A stretch of DNA of 64,000 nucleotides from Rhizophagus irregularis (lineage: Eukaryota; Glomeromycota; Glomeromycetes; Glomerales; Glomeraceae), in NCBI RefSeq assembly GCF_026210795.1, contig NC_089441.1, positions 1,860,001 through 1,924,000 on the forward strand, written 5' to 3'. The notes under the pieces were generated by a model. It saw only the letters and a list, made by a program, of their open reading frames with translations. It was not told the origin of the DNA and made no database searches. Both the position numbers and the translations under genes were made by a program. Numbering within the stretch: position 1 is the first letter of the stretch; the number at the start of each line of letters is the position of its first letter. Of the stretch, positions 1 to 12,691 are shown one piece after another.

Positions 1-1235
1 TATTAATTCTCATTAAAATTTACATAAAAAAATAACTTTTAAAATGGCTAATAATGTGTTGGCCCTCCCTTTGCTTCTAGTACTGCATTGATTCGTTGTG
101 GCATTGAGACAACAACTTCTTCAAAAATGGAGCAGTCCAAATTTTCCCATTCTTCACTTAGTGTGGCTTTAAGTTCACCCACAGTTCTAGGAAAGACCTC
201 CCGACTCTGGATATTGTCTTTTAACTGCTTCCAAATGTTCTCTATTAGATTTAAATCAGGGGAATTGGCCGGCCAATCAATAATCGCAATTTTATTCTTC
301 TTTAACCAATCTTTAGTTATTTTCGCAGTATGAATGGGTGCATTATCTTGTTGAAAACTTGCAGCCCTTCCTGTTAATTTGCAAACTGTATGATGAAATG
401 GATGGAGATGTTTATTTAAGATTCTAACATATGTATTTGAATTGATTTTTTCATTTCCTTCCTTATTTTCATCACAAAAAATCAATGGTCCTTTTATCCC
501 TCCCGCAAAACATCCCCAAACCATAACTGATTTTCGACCACTTTTAAAGGTAGGTGTCAAACATTCAGTGTTAAACCTTTCCCCTGTATGCCTCCAAATT
601 CTTATTTGTCATGACTGCTTTCCAATCTCAATACTTGATTCATCAGAGAAAATAACTTGTGCCCAATCACGAGCTGTTTTTTCTTTATATTTTTCACACC
701 AACTAATACGAGCTGATGCATGCCTTTTTGATATAAAAGGCTTTTTTGCAGCAACATGGGAATGAATTCCAGCATCATATAGTATCTGTTTAGCAGTTGT
801 TAGACTACAACTCAACTTCAATTTATTAATAACTTCATGTAAAGGTTCACGTCAATTTTTAGTAACTTCATTAATGAGTGTGCATTTTTTTCATTATCAT
901 TGAGAGCAGATGGCCGTCCTGAACGTGGTAAATTTTCAGTTTTTCCAGTCTTCTTGTATTTGTCAATAAACCTGCATATTGTAGTAGGGTCACGTCCCAT
1001 TTTTCTTGCTATTTGTGCAGGATTGAAATTTTTCATATACGCTAGTATTTTCCCCTTCTCTTGAGGAGATAACTCAGTATAATGTGTCATTATTTTTTTA
1101 ACTGTGAAATGGGTTCAGCAAGTTGTAAATTTATGGGAAAACAAAAAAAAATAATAAAAAAGGGGTATAAATAATGTAAGCTAGGTGTATTGTTACACAA
1201 TACAAAATTGGGCAATACTTTCCGACGTGACTGTA
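1..1235 (-). mobile_element. Tc1/mariner-type DNA transposon, decayed, left end outside the window
   Basis: Transposase fragments run on the minus strand from 1090 to 48. The first (1090-818) holds a helix-turn-helix with an IARKMGRDPTTICRFI core. The second (821-609) ends with the first catalytic Asp in FSDES. The third (560-48) holds QQDNAPIHTA (second Asp) and SPDLNLIENIWK (catalytic Glu), so this is a DDE enzyme of the DD34E-like Tc1 class. The frame shifts between about 820 and 890, next to a T run, and a TGA lies at 606-608 in the frame shared by the two downstream blocks, so the copy is dead. The right end is probably at 1235: read inwards it starts TACAGTCACGTCGGAAAG, a Tc1-style end at a TA target. 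The matching left end is not in bases 1-47 and must lie outside the window. Confidence 0.85.
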
Positions 1236-1260
1236 TAGTATAGAAATATTATTACACGCT

Positions 1261-1445
1261 CATTAGGATTGTGCGGAATTCATTGTACTGATATTTTTGT
1301 TATCATGCCCGATATTTTTAATGATGATCGACAATATAATTATATTAGCACACGCACTAATCCTAATATCACGTATAATAATATTGTTATTGAACAGGGC
1401 TATATCGGCCTTCGGCCGATATTTTGACGTCCCATTCAATAACAT
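1261..1445. repeat. Nested inverted repeats with a perfect 9-bp hairpin
   Basis: At 1402-1422 ATATCGGCC and GGCCGATAT are separated by TTC, a perfect hairpin. GTTATTGAA and TTCAATAAC flank it as a second arm. Further out, ATTAGGATTGTGCG near 1262 faces CGCACTAATCCTAAT near 1353. No ORF of note is present. The nesting suggests a small foldback element or MITE remnant next to the Tc1 end, but no target duplication was found. Confidence 0.45.
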
Positions 1446-2290
1446 ACAATCATCGATTTAAATATTCAGCCAATAAAAAATCAATTAGTTATACGACATT
1501 TATTACTAAATTCGCTATAAAGGTTGGTAGTAATTTCTATATCTAAGTTATGAAATACGTTGATTAAAGTTATTTTGAACAAACAAAACATTGCCAGTAT
1601 TTTATTAATCATGAAGGTACTATAAAGCCAAAATTTGTTAACTATTGTTTTTAATGGAGCATATATTCGTAATGAAAGGTATAAACGTGTTCCTTTATTG
1701 GAAAGTTCTTGTCTCACATATTACATAAAATTTACATAATATCAATTTATATCAAGTACTATTATAATTAAAAAAATTCTCAGTAGGTTATTCTTAAAAG
1801 ACTTGGCTAAATCGGCAACATCTAATATTCAGAATATGTTTAATAAAATTTATATAACATGTTTCATTATAACAGGTACTAGTTGCGTGTAAGAATTACC
1901 TCCAACTTTTCTAAATTACCATATACTGTCTAGTAATGTTACTTCTAATCTTTTTTTATAAATATATATATCAATGTTATGGCAGGAATAATCGTAAGTT
2001 TTTTCGTTTAATACTTCAAAATAAATTAAGATTAATTATGACAGAATCTTTTACTATTTAACTAAATAATATAATGATATACTAGATATGCAGAAATAGA
2101 TCAAGTATAAGTCAATTATAAAATTTCAACCAGCATTACATAATGTTATAATCATATAAAGAAAATATTTATGTTGAATTATTGAACATTTGAATCTATT
2201 ATATTCCAGCTAAATAATGAAATGTAAATCACGGTTTATATATATAATAAGCATAGCAGAAACTTATAATTTTAAGACAACGCTTTCACT
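1446..2290. other. AT-rich intergenic DNA
   Basis: No supported gene. Short ORFs here are AT-rich and show no family features. The sequence ends at the CCCTATAAAAAATAT terminus of the next element. Confidence 0.6.
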
Positions 2291-2832
2291 CCCTATAAAA
2301 AATATATATACGGTTAGTATACTGTATTTTCATATTTTGCGAACAGTATGTTTATAGTATTATTACCGTATAATTACAGTATTTTCACATACTGTATATA
2401 TTCGGTATTCTGCACACCGTATCATATATACGGTTTGCATACAGTATATTTTTCCAGTTTCACCCGTATGTTTTATACTTGTAAACAGTAGAAAAACTGT
2501 ATGTTTTATACCAATAAACAGTATATTGTTTTATATTTTATATTGCGTACAGTATACTTTTCCAGGATAAACCGTATATTTTATACTGATAAACAGTAGT
2601 TTTTTCCAGTTTAAACTGCATATTTTGTACTGATAAATAATATATATTATTCAATTAAATCGTATATTTTATATTTGCAAACAGAATTTAAAATGCATTT
2701 ATAATCAATAAAATTTTTATTAAATAATATTAAATATACAAATATTTTTTTATAAATAATATAAATAAAATCTAGTATAAAATAATATACTATTTGTAAA
2801 AAAAATAATATTAGCAAAATATAAACAAAAAA

Positions 2833-3042
2833 AAAGAAATTTAATTAGTAATATTATCATTATTTTAAATATAAAAAAGGAATAATAAAAGGTTCGTAAA
2901 AAAAAGAAATTTAATTAGTAATATTATCATTATTTTAAATATAAAAAAGGAATAATAAAAGGTTAGTAAAAAAAAGAAATTTAATTAGTAATATTATCAT
3001 TATTTTAAATATAAAAAAGAAATAATAAAAAGTTAGTAATAT
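2833..3042. repeat. 70-bp tandem repeat, three copies
   Basis: The unit starting AAAGAAATTTAATTAGTAAT recurs at about 2833, 2903 and 2973, an exact 70-bp period. The copies are nearly identical, which indicates a recent expansion. It lies inside the 5-kb element. Confidence 0.9.
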
Positions 3043-3619
3043 TATTAATATATTAGTTAGATATAAAAAAGTAATAAAACGATAGTAGTAATGTTAGTAA
3101 TATATTAAAAAAATTAAATAAAATACATAAAAGTGAAAAAAAAATATAATTAATATATGTTAACATATAATATTAATATAAAAATAAAAACATAAAACGG
3201 TGTACATATAGTTGTTTAGTTAAAATTCACCATTACAATTCCAGAGAGATATTAGTGAAAGTAATTGTTAATTGATATACGTGCATATCACTTTTTGTAT
3301 AACTAGTAGTTTGGTACAAATATATATATTATATATTATCAAAATAAGTTTTTTATTTAATTTTTATTATTATATGTTAAAATAATTTGGTATTCATTTT
3401 TATTGTCTTTTTTTTTCTAAAAAAAAAGAAGAGAAACGAATATTTTTGAAAAAATAAACAAAAAATAAACAATAACGTGTTATTAATGCATGTGATCGGC
3501 GATCAGCTGAATTTTAATTGGTTAAATGTAAAAATGCGAAAATTAAAAAGCAGAAGTATTTTTTTTAAAATTTAAATCATGCAGAAAGTTTAATTAGTAA
3601 TTTAAAAGTTCTTTTTTTT

Positions 3620-3885
3620 AATAAGAAAATTTGTAAAAATTTTTCTTAATACTGCTTAATTTTTAAATTAAAGCCTTAATACTAAATTAGCTAAATTAGA
3701 ATTAAGAAAAATTTGTGAGAATTTTCTTTGATACTGCTTAATTTTTAAATTAAAGCTTTAATATTAAATTAGTTAAATTAGAATTAAGCAGTATTAAGAA
3801 AAATTCGCAAGAATTTTCCTTGATACTGCTTAATTTTTAAATTAAAGCCTTAATACTACTAAATTAGTTAAATTAGAATTAACAT
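3620..3885. repeat. Array of palindromic ~80-95-bp repeats (left block)
   Basis: Three units carry the motif AGCAGTATTAAGAAAAATTC followed closely by its near-complement ending TGATACTGCTT, then TTTTTAAATTAAAGCCTTAA. The same unit forms the array at 4987-5412 about 1.1 kb away, in the same orientation, but here the copies are more diverged and uneven in length. Confidence 0.8.
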
Positions 3886-4986
3886 ATGGACTGATTTATG
3901 GAATTAAGTTTTTATATTCAAAAAACTAACTTTATTAAGAAAATGCTAATACAATTTACATGAAAATGATAGATTCACACCGCTGATATAAATAAAATTG
4001 ATTTGATTATATTATTTTTTGATTTTTTTAATAATATCATTAAAATTAAAAAATTTAAATATAATTGTCATGACAAAATATTGAATAACTTAACGTATAT
4101 GTGTGCTAGACGAATGAATTTATATTCATTAGAAAGAGGTAATCAAGAGCTATCCATAAACCAAATATCACATGAATTGGATCACAAGTTGCTGAATAAT
4201 TACGTTCAATATATTTATTTTTAACCTTTGACTTTGATCGTTAATATCTTCACATCTAGTAATTCGATTTGAATAATCTTTTTTCGTTCAGGTAGAGTAG
4301 AATCTGGGCTTTCATATGAATATAAATATATGTGTTTAGCATACATGTACGCCGAGATATTAACGATTTTGTTAATTGAATAAAACTCTGACACAAAAAT
4401 TTTTAAAATTATAATTCTTACCAAAAGATGATCTTTACAGGTATTATTGGGCTCTTTTTACTTTACTTAACAAGTTTTTATTTGCCATTTCTGTTTTAAA
4501 TTGAATAAATTAATAAAATCAATTTTAAAAAGTAATTAACAAGTAGAATAAAATTAGTATAGTAAAAAACAAAAAAAAACATCTCAAAAACTCTAAATCA
4601 TAACTCACATTTTTATTTTGTATATATTTTTACTAAAAAAAAGAAGGAAATAAGGTTAAAAATAAATGAAAAAAGATTTTTCTTATTAATAAAAATTATT
4701 AATATTTGTTTTCTTACTTACTGATTAAAAAAAACCTGCTGTATATGCCTATAAACTTTTCTAAGTCACCTAACAAAAATCTGATTGAAAAGTGATTGAA
4801 AAGTGATTGAAAAAGAAAGTAGTTGGCATTGTTATTTTTGAATAAACGTTAAAAATTTTTTTTTTATTTTTTGATAGATTTAGATCATCTGATTATGTAA
4901 CACATACAATTTAAGCTTGTGGAACATAATTCTTGTTAAAATGTGCAAATCTTTATGTTTGGCTAATTTTACGAATTGGCAGATAT

Positions 4987-5412
4987 AAGCAGTATTAAGA
5001 AAAATTCGCAAGAATTTTCCTTGATACTGCTTAATTTTTAAATTAAAGCCTTAATACTAAATTAGTTAAATTAGAATTAAGCAGTATTAAGAAAAATTCG
5101 CAAGAATTTTCCTTGATACTGCTTAATTTTTAAATTAAAGCCTTAATACTAAATTAGTTAAATTAGAATTAAGCAGTATTAAGAAAAATTCGCAAGAATT
5201 TTCCTTGATACTGCTTTATTTTTAAATTAAAACCTTAATACTAAATTAGTTAAATTAGAATTAAGCAGTATTAAGAAAAATTCGCAAGAATTTTCCTTGA
5301 TACTGCTTAATTTTTAAATTAAAACCTTAATACTAAATTAGTTAAATTAGAATTAAGTAGTATTAAGAAAAATTCATGAGAATTTTCCTTAATACTGCTT
5401 AATTTTTAAATT
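4987..5412. repeat. 92-bp tandem repeat, about 4.6 copies, each holding a ~45-bp imperfect palindrome
   Basis: AAGCAGTATTAAG begins at 4987, 5079, 5171, 5263 and (as AAGTAGTATTAAG) 5355, an exact 92-bp step. In each unit AAGCAGTATTAAGAAAAATTC pairs with GAATTTTCCTTGATACTGCTT across a four-base loop, with only two mismatches. The array is therefore a row of long hairpins. Confidence 0.9.
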
Positions 5413-5904
5413 ATAATTTATAAAAATGATTTATAATTGAGTTTTGAATTTAGTATTATCAATCGGACTTTGAACTTAAAAATTAAACAGTATTAACAAA
5501 AATTCTTGTGAATTTTTTAATAATTGTGATTTTACATCAGTGAGTTTTTGGGTAGTACATATTAGCAAATACTAGTATTGTTTGATGCTTTAAAGTGTAG
5601 AAAAACTTACTCTATCACACGTCAAATAAATAAAAATTGGCTGATTTTAGCTATATTTGTCCGATTTGTGACTTTTTACAGCCGTATTACCAATTCTTAA
5701 CCACATTTTTCAGTTTTTTCACTATACAAAAAAATTGTATATACATTATGAAATATATATTTTTATAAAAAATTATATTGTAATATTGAATTAAAATTTA
5801 AAAAATATTTTATTAAGCAAAAAACTAATCTTAAATAATTAAATTTTAAACAAAATACATTAAGAATATAAATTTACTTGTAATTTAATGTAATACGCAC
5901 AATT

Positions 5905-6590
5905 ATAAAAAATTAATAACTCCACAAATATTAACTGTGCCTTCATTAAAATAAATATTCAAGTAGATTCTAAGCTGCTAAACAACTTTCAATTAATAAA
6001 AGAAGTCGATTTACTTTGACTAAAGTGCTCAAAATACGCTCTGAAGTGACAAAACGGAAAAAAATAAAATTCGTAAATGAGTACCATTGTGAAAATCGTG
6101 AATAACTCATCAAGTATTAACTTTACCTTCGTGAAAATTAATATTCAAGTAGATTTTGACATGCTAAACAACTTTCAATTAATATAAGAAGTTGGTTTAC
6201 TTTGGATAAAGTGCTCAAAATACGCTCTGAATGACAAAATAAAAAAATAAAAGTCGTGAATGAGTACTGTTGTGAAAATTGTAAATAACTCATCAAGTAT
6301 TAACTGTACCTTCGTGAAAATTAATATCCAAGTAGATTTTAACCTGCCGAACAACTTACAATTAATATAAGAAGTTGATTTACTTTGGCTAAAGATCTCA
6401 AAATACGCTCTGAAGGTAAAAAAGTTTGTAACTTAATACTACTGTATAATATAAAAAATGTAAATAATTCCAAAAATATTAACTGTAATTTTATGATCTT
6501 AACAGTTTTAAACTTACTAAACTACTTTTAATTAAAAGAATAAGATTTACTTCAGCCAAAATGCTCAAACCATACTTTGAAATATATGTA
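5905..6590. repeat. ~183-bp tandem repeat, four diverged copies
   Basis: Landmarks TATTAACTGTACCTTCGTGA, AAACAACTTTCAATTAATA and GCTCAAAATACGCTCTGAA recur about every 180-186 bp (near 5930, 6116, 6299 and 6479). The last copy is the most diverged. It lies inside the 5-kb element. Confidence 0.8.
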
Positions 6591-7250
6591 AAAAAAATAT
6601 AATATTTGTTTATATTTTAAATTATGAGTTATTTAATTTAAATGTATTTATATTTAAGAAAAAAAATATTTTAATTCTATTTTATAAAGTATTTAAAAAG
6701 TATTTTAGTAAAGTTTTTAAGGCAAAAAAATAATTATCACATGTTATATATTAAAATTGAAAAATCCTATTACAAATAACCAAAAATCGGCAATTTCATG
6801 TTAAAAATCAGAAATATTATATTAAAATCAAAAATATTTATTAAAATCGGAAATATTATATTAAAATTGCCAAAAAATCAGACAGCCATATTAAAAAGGG
6901 CAAAAATCTGATTTTTATTTATTTGACCTGTGTATATCTGTAGAAAATACGTTATAAATGTATGAATTTTAATATACTGTAGAATAATACATATACCGTA
7001 TCCTTTATTTACAATATTTTTGTGAACCGTATACAAAATACTGATATACAGTAGAAATGATATACGTTATAGACGTATGAATTTAATATACCGTATCACA
7101 CAGTATATTTACCGTATACTTTATTGTATTTTTTACTAAGCATATTTTGCGAACAGTATACATTATACTGATATGCCGTATGTAAAAATGCAAACTGTAT
7201 CAAAAATACGTATATACAGTATAAAAACCGTATACATATTTTTTATAGGG

Positions 7251-9169
7251 CTACCTCACTACTTTATGTTGGCTACATGGAGGTAATATAAAACCTTATT
7301 TGTTTTTAATTTTAAAAAATACGAATAAAAAAATTTATGAAATTATAAATTCTATCTTTTCACTTCAAATCTTCTATATAGCGGAGATAATGAATGTTAA
7401 TATGACAATTTATTAATTTTAAAAGTACGAATTTATTTTAAATCCATTAATGAATATTTTCGGAAATAAAACTGCATAAATTTACCTAATATTTATAAGT
7501 TTTTTTTAATGCATTGTAAAAAATTTATATTATTAAAATATATAGTACGAATTCATTGTAAATTTATTGTGCAACTTATTATCTATACAATATATTACTG
7601 AAATTGAATTATAATAATATAATAAAATACTCGTTATCGTTAATTTATTGATATATAGCAAAAATGTATGATAAAAAATTCTACATGTATTTAAATTTGA
7701 ATAGTAAATAAATTGAATATAAAATATATCAATATATGATACAGTTGGGGAGATTCATAAACTTCGTAGCCACGCTCAATTAAGGCAATGTATTACTAGA
7801 CCTACGCTAAAAATAACTTTAGCAAGGCTTTCTTTGTGAATTAAAAGAAATTTCATACACTTTGCCAGCTGGTGAGAAAGCTTATAAAGTAACCCATATT
7901 CTCATTTCCTAATAAAAGATTCACTAATAAAATATTTTAAATTTTAAAATCTTCTATAAATATTAAATATTTAACAAAAGGAGAAAAGTGCATGGTTTAA
8001 ATAAATTGAAATACTTCAAGAAATCCCTAAAAAGAAAAAAAATAAATACTTTCCAAAATTCACTTTTTTGTTCATAATCACATGATATCAATTGAAATCA
8101 AGATTTGCATCAGTTCGCACCTCCAACTCGTACAAACGATTACGGAAAAATTATAGCCAAATATAATAAGAGTTCCAGAGAGATCTGAAGAATTAGTTGC
8201 GTTCAGCTACTCATTTTTATTACTTTGAACATAATCGCCTGGTTAAATTAAAAAACACTAAATAAAAAATTGCAACAATATTACAATTTTAGATAAAAAA
8301 TATTTACTTGCTGCTTCTTTTTCATTAGGCATAGTAGTTTCTTGTACTTTTCATAATCTTGCCATTTTAAATAAATAGTTATAATTGTTTAAAAATGTTC
8401 AAAAATTTCTTATAAAATTGAAGGTATTGTAGACACGAAATTTGAAATAAATATTTTCGCTACTAATTTTATTATTGCGTATGGTAAGAAACAAAGTTTA
8501 TCAAGTTATATAAGGGGAAGTTTAAATGTCTATATATATAAGCTTAATATTTAAAAGTCTATTTATTTAAGCTTAATATAAGAAAAAGTCTAAATATCTA
8601 TTTAGATGAATAATTTAAGCTTTAATATACAGTATATTTCAATAAATAAACTTTATATATATATGTTGATAAATATACTTTCATATCGAAAATGAAAATA
8701 TTGTCCAAATAAACTTTTATATCGAAAAAAAATGAAAATATTATCAAAGAGCTTTCTCCGATATTTTAAATTTTTTTTAAATTTTTTTACATGAATTAAA
8801 AAAAAGCCTTTTTTTATTTTTTTTTATAACTGTAACGCATTTTTTTATTTAGGATAGAATCCAATATCGAAATACCTAGAAATGTTCATGCAACACGAAA
8901 TGTCTCTATAACAGAGTTCAATCTATCTTAATACAAATAACCAAACAAAAATTTAAATAAAAACAAGTTTAACAAACCCTATACCTATCCTATCCACTAA
9001 ATACTAGCTATCACTATTAACAGAACAATTACACAAGGACTAACGTCTACAAGAAACACTGACTAATCTAAAGAAAGCTATCAACAATCCTAGCGCTAAG
9101 CCTGACCTTTTCCCACGTCCAATCTCCATGCCAAATCAAAAAAATAACGAAACCCATCAAAGAAACCTT
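7251..9169. other. AT-rich intergenic DNA without a supported gene
   Basis: No ORF with coding character. There is a near-tandem pair of ~37 bp around 8679-8750 (TATCGAAAAAAAATGAAAATATT and its variant). Codon-like composition rises a little around 8100-8190, too short to call. Confidence 0.55.
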
Positions 9170-9809
9170 TTACCCATTTGATTCTCGAACTTGCAAAGCA
9201 TGAGACTTGAGAATAAAGTTCCTTTCAGCACTCAGCCTTAACCAAGCACATAACTCAAAATCCTGTTCTTCTACCTTTGGCTTGGTGGTCAGTCCCTCAA
9301 AGAAAACCATTTCCTTTTCTTTCATTAACTCGCTCTTCCAATTTCTTACAAAAACAAAAAATTAGTCAAAATCCTCAAGAAAATCACTAAGCATAAGTGG
9401 CTAAAGCTAACTAATAAACTTTAAATACAAAACCTGCTTAATTTCAGTTTAACGAAAACGTATTCGAAGAATGATCAAAAATTCTCCACTTGACTACAAT
9501 AATCTGCAACCAAAAAAAAAACTTTTCAAGTTTGTTTACCTATTGAACGAAGTAGCTTATTCGCTATCGGAGTCGTTTCGACTACCTTGAACTGTCAACG
9601 CGTTTTTTGTTTTCGTTCACTTTTTCGAGTTCTGATTCCGTAGCTTTATCTTTACCTTTAGTTTGTGTTTCTTCTTTGCCACTGATCTTGTTGATTCTTT
9701 CGCTAAAGTCATTATTTAATTGGTTAAATTTTTCGACTACATTTTTGCTCGGCACCGTTAATACAAGTGATATTGTTGGACTCGCTAACGCGTCTTCAAA
9801 TTGTTCATC
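9170..9809 (-). CDS. Unrecognised spliced gene, last two exons
   Basis: Two blocks on the minus strand join in phase: 9809-9586 (acceptor CTCGTAG, donor AAG|GTAGTC) and 9344-9170 (acceptor TTTTTGTAAG, stop TAA). The first block ends in phase 2 and the second starts with the one base needed to complete Arg. Together they give about 133 residues. The first exon has a Lys/Glu-rich, probably helical stretch ending in KVNENKKRVDSS; the second contains FFEGLTTKPKVEEQDFELC and ends RESNG. Exons further upstream (right of 9809) were not identified, so the start is missing. No family was recognised. The intron of 241 bp is long for this genome but acceptable. Confidence 0.5.
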
Positions 9810-10394
9810 CTACGAGAGAAGGAAAAAATGTGCCATGTAAAATTTTCTGAATAAATAATAACTGTATACGTATTGAATTATCATTTCGATATCCTAATTA
9901 TATAAAATTTATCCATCGAACTGAATGATATCATGATTAGCAATTAAAGAACGATGAATATTGAGATAAATACATTTTAATATATGATATAAATATTGTT
10001 TGCGATTTTTTTTAAAATATTGATCACTAATTTTTTTATTATAATATTATAAAGGAGGCAAAAAACTGAAAATGGGAAAGCTTATTGTATATTCTTTTAT
10101 TTCCTCTTTTGTTTTAGCTGAAATACACTAGGTTAAAGATGTGTCATGAAAAAAAAATATTTACATTAAAAGATTATTACATCGATTGAGTTGATCATGT
10201 AATATAGTATAAAAAATCAATGTATGCAAAATTATAAACAATCCGCTTCATTTTCAAATTGTACTGAAAAATGTGAAAGTGAAATTTAAGCGATCTATAT
10301 TAATTCGTTTATTCTTACGTATATTACAAAGTTATACAAAAGCAAAAAATTTATTAACAATATTTTGAAATCCTGCCATTATAATGATTATAAA

Positions 10395-10760
10395 AGTACT
10401 ACGGCCCTACCACGAAGGGACTTCGTAAGAAGCGCACTATGCTCCTCCCATTAAAATTACGCATACCCTATGAAAAAAGATCATCCAATTTTTGTGCAAT
10501 ATTTGTTCAAGTCCGTGCGGAAATCATACAATTATTGCAGTTTTTTGGATAAAAATGGCCATGTCGATTTTATAGTGTATTGAAAATGTGCGATCTTTGT
10601 ACAATTGAAAATAAACTTAAATTAAGTATACAGAAAACGTTCAACTTTTGTGCAATAAAAGTTTAGGATATAAAAATTGTGCGATTATTGTACAATATTT
10701 GAAAATATACGAAATATACGTTTATTTTAGTACAATCGTTACAATTGTACGATGGGAGAT
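10395..10760. repeat. Diverged dispersed repeat related to the hairpin repeat at 39.4 kb, with TTGTGCAAT-type motifs
   Basis: The stretch near 10400-10445 (AAGCGCACTATGCTCCTCCC) resembles the GC-richer units at 39436-39662. The adjoining GCATACCCTATGAAAAAAGATC is the inverse of TTTTTTCATAGGGATAGC just before them. The following ~250 bp repeat TTGTGCAAT/TTGTACAAT motifs. No ORF. Confidence 0.45.
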
Positions 10761-11978
10761 CATTTTACTTTAATTGTGAATTGTGAATGTATTTAAAAAG
10801 TAATATATATGACTGTTTACCTACAATGTATTTATTTTAAATTAACTTATAATTTATAATAATATTAGCGATCAAGTTATTTTATTATAACAGAACCGCG
10901 TTTCTATAATATACATTTAATATCATTTAACCCATTTAACCGTAATTCAACCATATTATAATCGTGTATCAAGTTTTTATATTATAGTAAAACCGAAAAT
11001 ATCTGCAAACATCACAATAATCGCTTCATCACGATCACCTTTTCCGTCTCTATAATTACTTTTTCGATCACTTCCTTTACTACAATTACTTCCTCCTCCA
11101 CCACAATAACCGCCGCCGCCACCATATACACATACCATCTGCAACTACCATCACGCTCACGTTATTTCCTTATCCACCTTCGTCACATTCTAAATTTACT
11201 TAATTTTTTTACCTTTCCTTAATAATCTTTTATAATAAATATATTAATATAATTAATTAAATAAAAAAAATTTAATTAAATAAAAAAATTTTTTATGCAA
11301 TATGAAACTTATTTTATTGATTTTATTGATTTTATTATATACTGTATTACTAAGCAAGTTTTATTATAAAAAAAATTCTTAAATAAAATAATAAATAGAA
11401 AAATACTTAGAAATTCATTATTATTCCAATTTTTAATAAAAGATCTAGAAAATTAAACTTCGTCGTTGATATAAACTTCGTATAAACTTATCATACATAA
11501 CTTGGTACTGTTTTAATATCGCTGAATGATACATGATACCTATACCTTGTATACCTTAGTAATATCTCATTATTTTCGTTTCCTTTAGCTGTTATTTTAT
11601 TCTATAAAGTTTACCAGTTTATAAAGTAACGCGCCTTTTGGATTGCTGTTACCTCTCATGTACATACTATTTACTAACTAATAGAAACGAGTTTTACATC
11701 AAGTATCGTCATTATTCATGTTTAGATCTAAAACGATTAGAGATTCTTAGTATTAACGCATTTAATTATTGGTATTAATGAATATTAACGCATTTTATTA
11801 TCACTACTATTCCTACCGATCATTATATAAATGTAATGTAAATTTTTTCATGTTTACTTTTTTTACGAATTGCGAATTAATAATATTAATAAATAAAAAA
11901 TATTAAAAATAAATAAAAAATATTAAAAATAATATATATGAAAATAAATATATAATTTTATAAAAAAATTTTTTTTTA
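10761..11978. other. AT-rich intergenic DNA with a short Gly-rich coding-like patch
   Basis: Mostly featureless. On the minus strand about 11135-11000 can be read as a Gly/Tyr-rich segment (YGGGGGYCGGGGSNCSKGSD), which might be an exon of a low-complexity protein. No start, stop or splice frame supports it further. Confidence 0.35.
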
Positions 11979-12215
11979 TTATATTGGTTCGACCCCAATC
12001 GAACGTTTTTTAAAAAAAATTAATCCGACTCGGACAAAAAAAAAATAGTAATCAAAAATTAATTCGACCCCAATCGATCGGACAAAAAAAAATAGTAATC
12101 GAACATTTTTTAAAAGATTAATATCCGACCCCAATCGGAAAAAGAAAAATATTCGACCCCAATCAAATATTTTAATTAATCTTTTATTATCCGACCCCAA
12201 TCGGAAAAATGTTCG
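11979..12215. repeat. Short interspersed motif TCCGACCCCAATCGG
   Basis: The motif GACCCCAATC occurs about six times in 235 bp, several times flanked as CCGACCCCAATCGG, separated by A-rich spacers of 20-45 bp. It creates an artificial minus-strand ORF rich in RLGSD and IGVE. Viewed as a degenerate minisatellite. Confidence 0.75.
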
Positions 12216-12299
12216 AGAACATAACATGATTCAGAAAATAATTTTTAATCTAACTTAAAAAATTAAAAAGATTAGAAAAAAGTTAAAAAATTAAAAAAT

Positions 12300-12622
12300 T
12301 TAGAGCCAAGGCTCTCTTATTTTAACATTATTACAACTCATAACCATATGATCGTCCGCCCAGCAATTAACGCAACGGCCTTTGTACTCTTTCGGTATTT
12401 GAGTACAAGCGAAGATGTAATGATTATCATTACAATAATAGCAAACAGCTCCTATTTTTATTAATTTAAAAATTTTATTATTAAATAATTTATAAAATTT
12501 ACTTTTACATTAAATTAATAAATTTTATTACCCGTTGATTCAAAACATTCGCGCTGTCGGCGCTGCATACGCTGCTGGCATTGCTGCTGCCGTTGCCATT
12601 GCTGCTGCTGCTGTTGCTGTTA

Positions 12623-12691
<69 letters not shown>

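Larger units (their letters stand above)
2291..7250. mobile_element. Large non-autonomous element with inverted termini, about 4.96 kb
   Basis: The left end reads CCCTATAAAAAATATATATACGG and the right end, reverse-complemented, CCCTATAAAAAATATGTATACGG. Inside both ends, about 300-400 bp are filled with short inverted motifs of the type ACCGTATA and TACTGTAT, roughly a dozen per side, as expected of subterminal transposase-binding sites. Shared landmarks in inverted order include GCGAACAGTAT near each end. The interior has no long ORF and is built from tandem repeats (described separately). A clear target-site duplication was not found, so the superfamily is undecided. The subterminal clusters would fit a hAT- or CACTA-like non-autonomous element. 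A second internal inverted pair (about 5615-5645 and 6895-6925) suggests nesting or repeated growth. Confidence 0.65.

Noticed and set aside
3620-5412. CRISPR-like array
   Set aside because: The repeats are adjoining tandem units without unique spacers, and no Cas gene is present; a eukaryotic setting also speaks against it.
2291-7250. Target-site duplication around the 5-kb element
   Set aside because: The flanks CTTTCACT and CTACCTCA share only a trivial CT, so no duplication is claimed.
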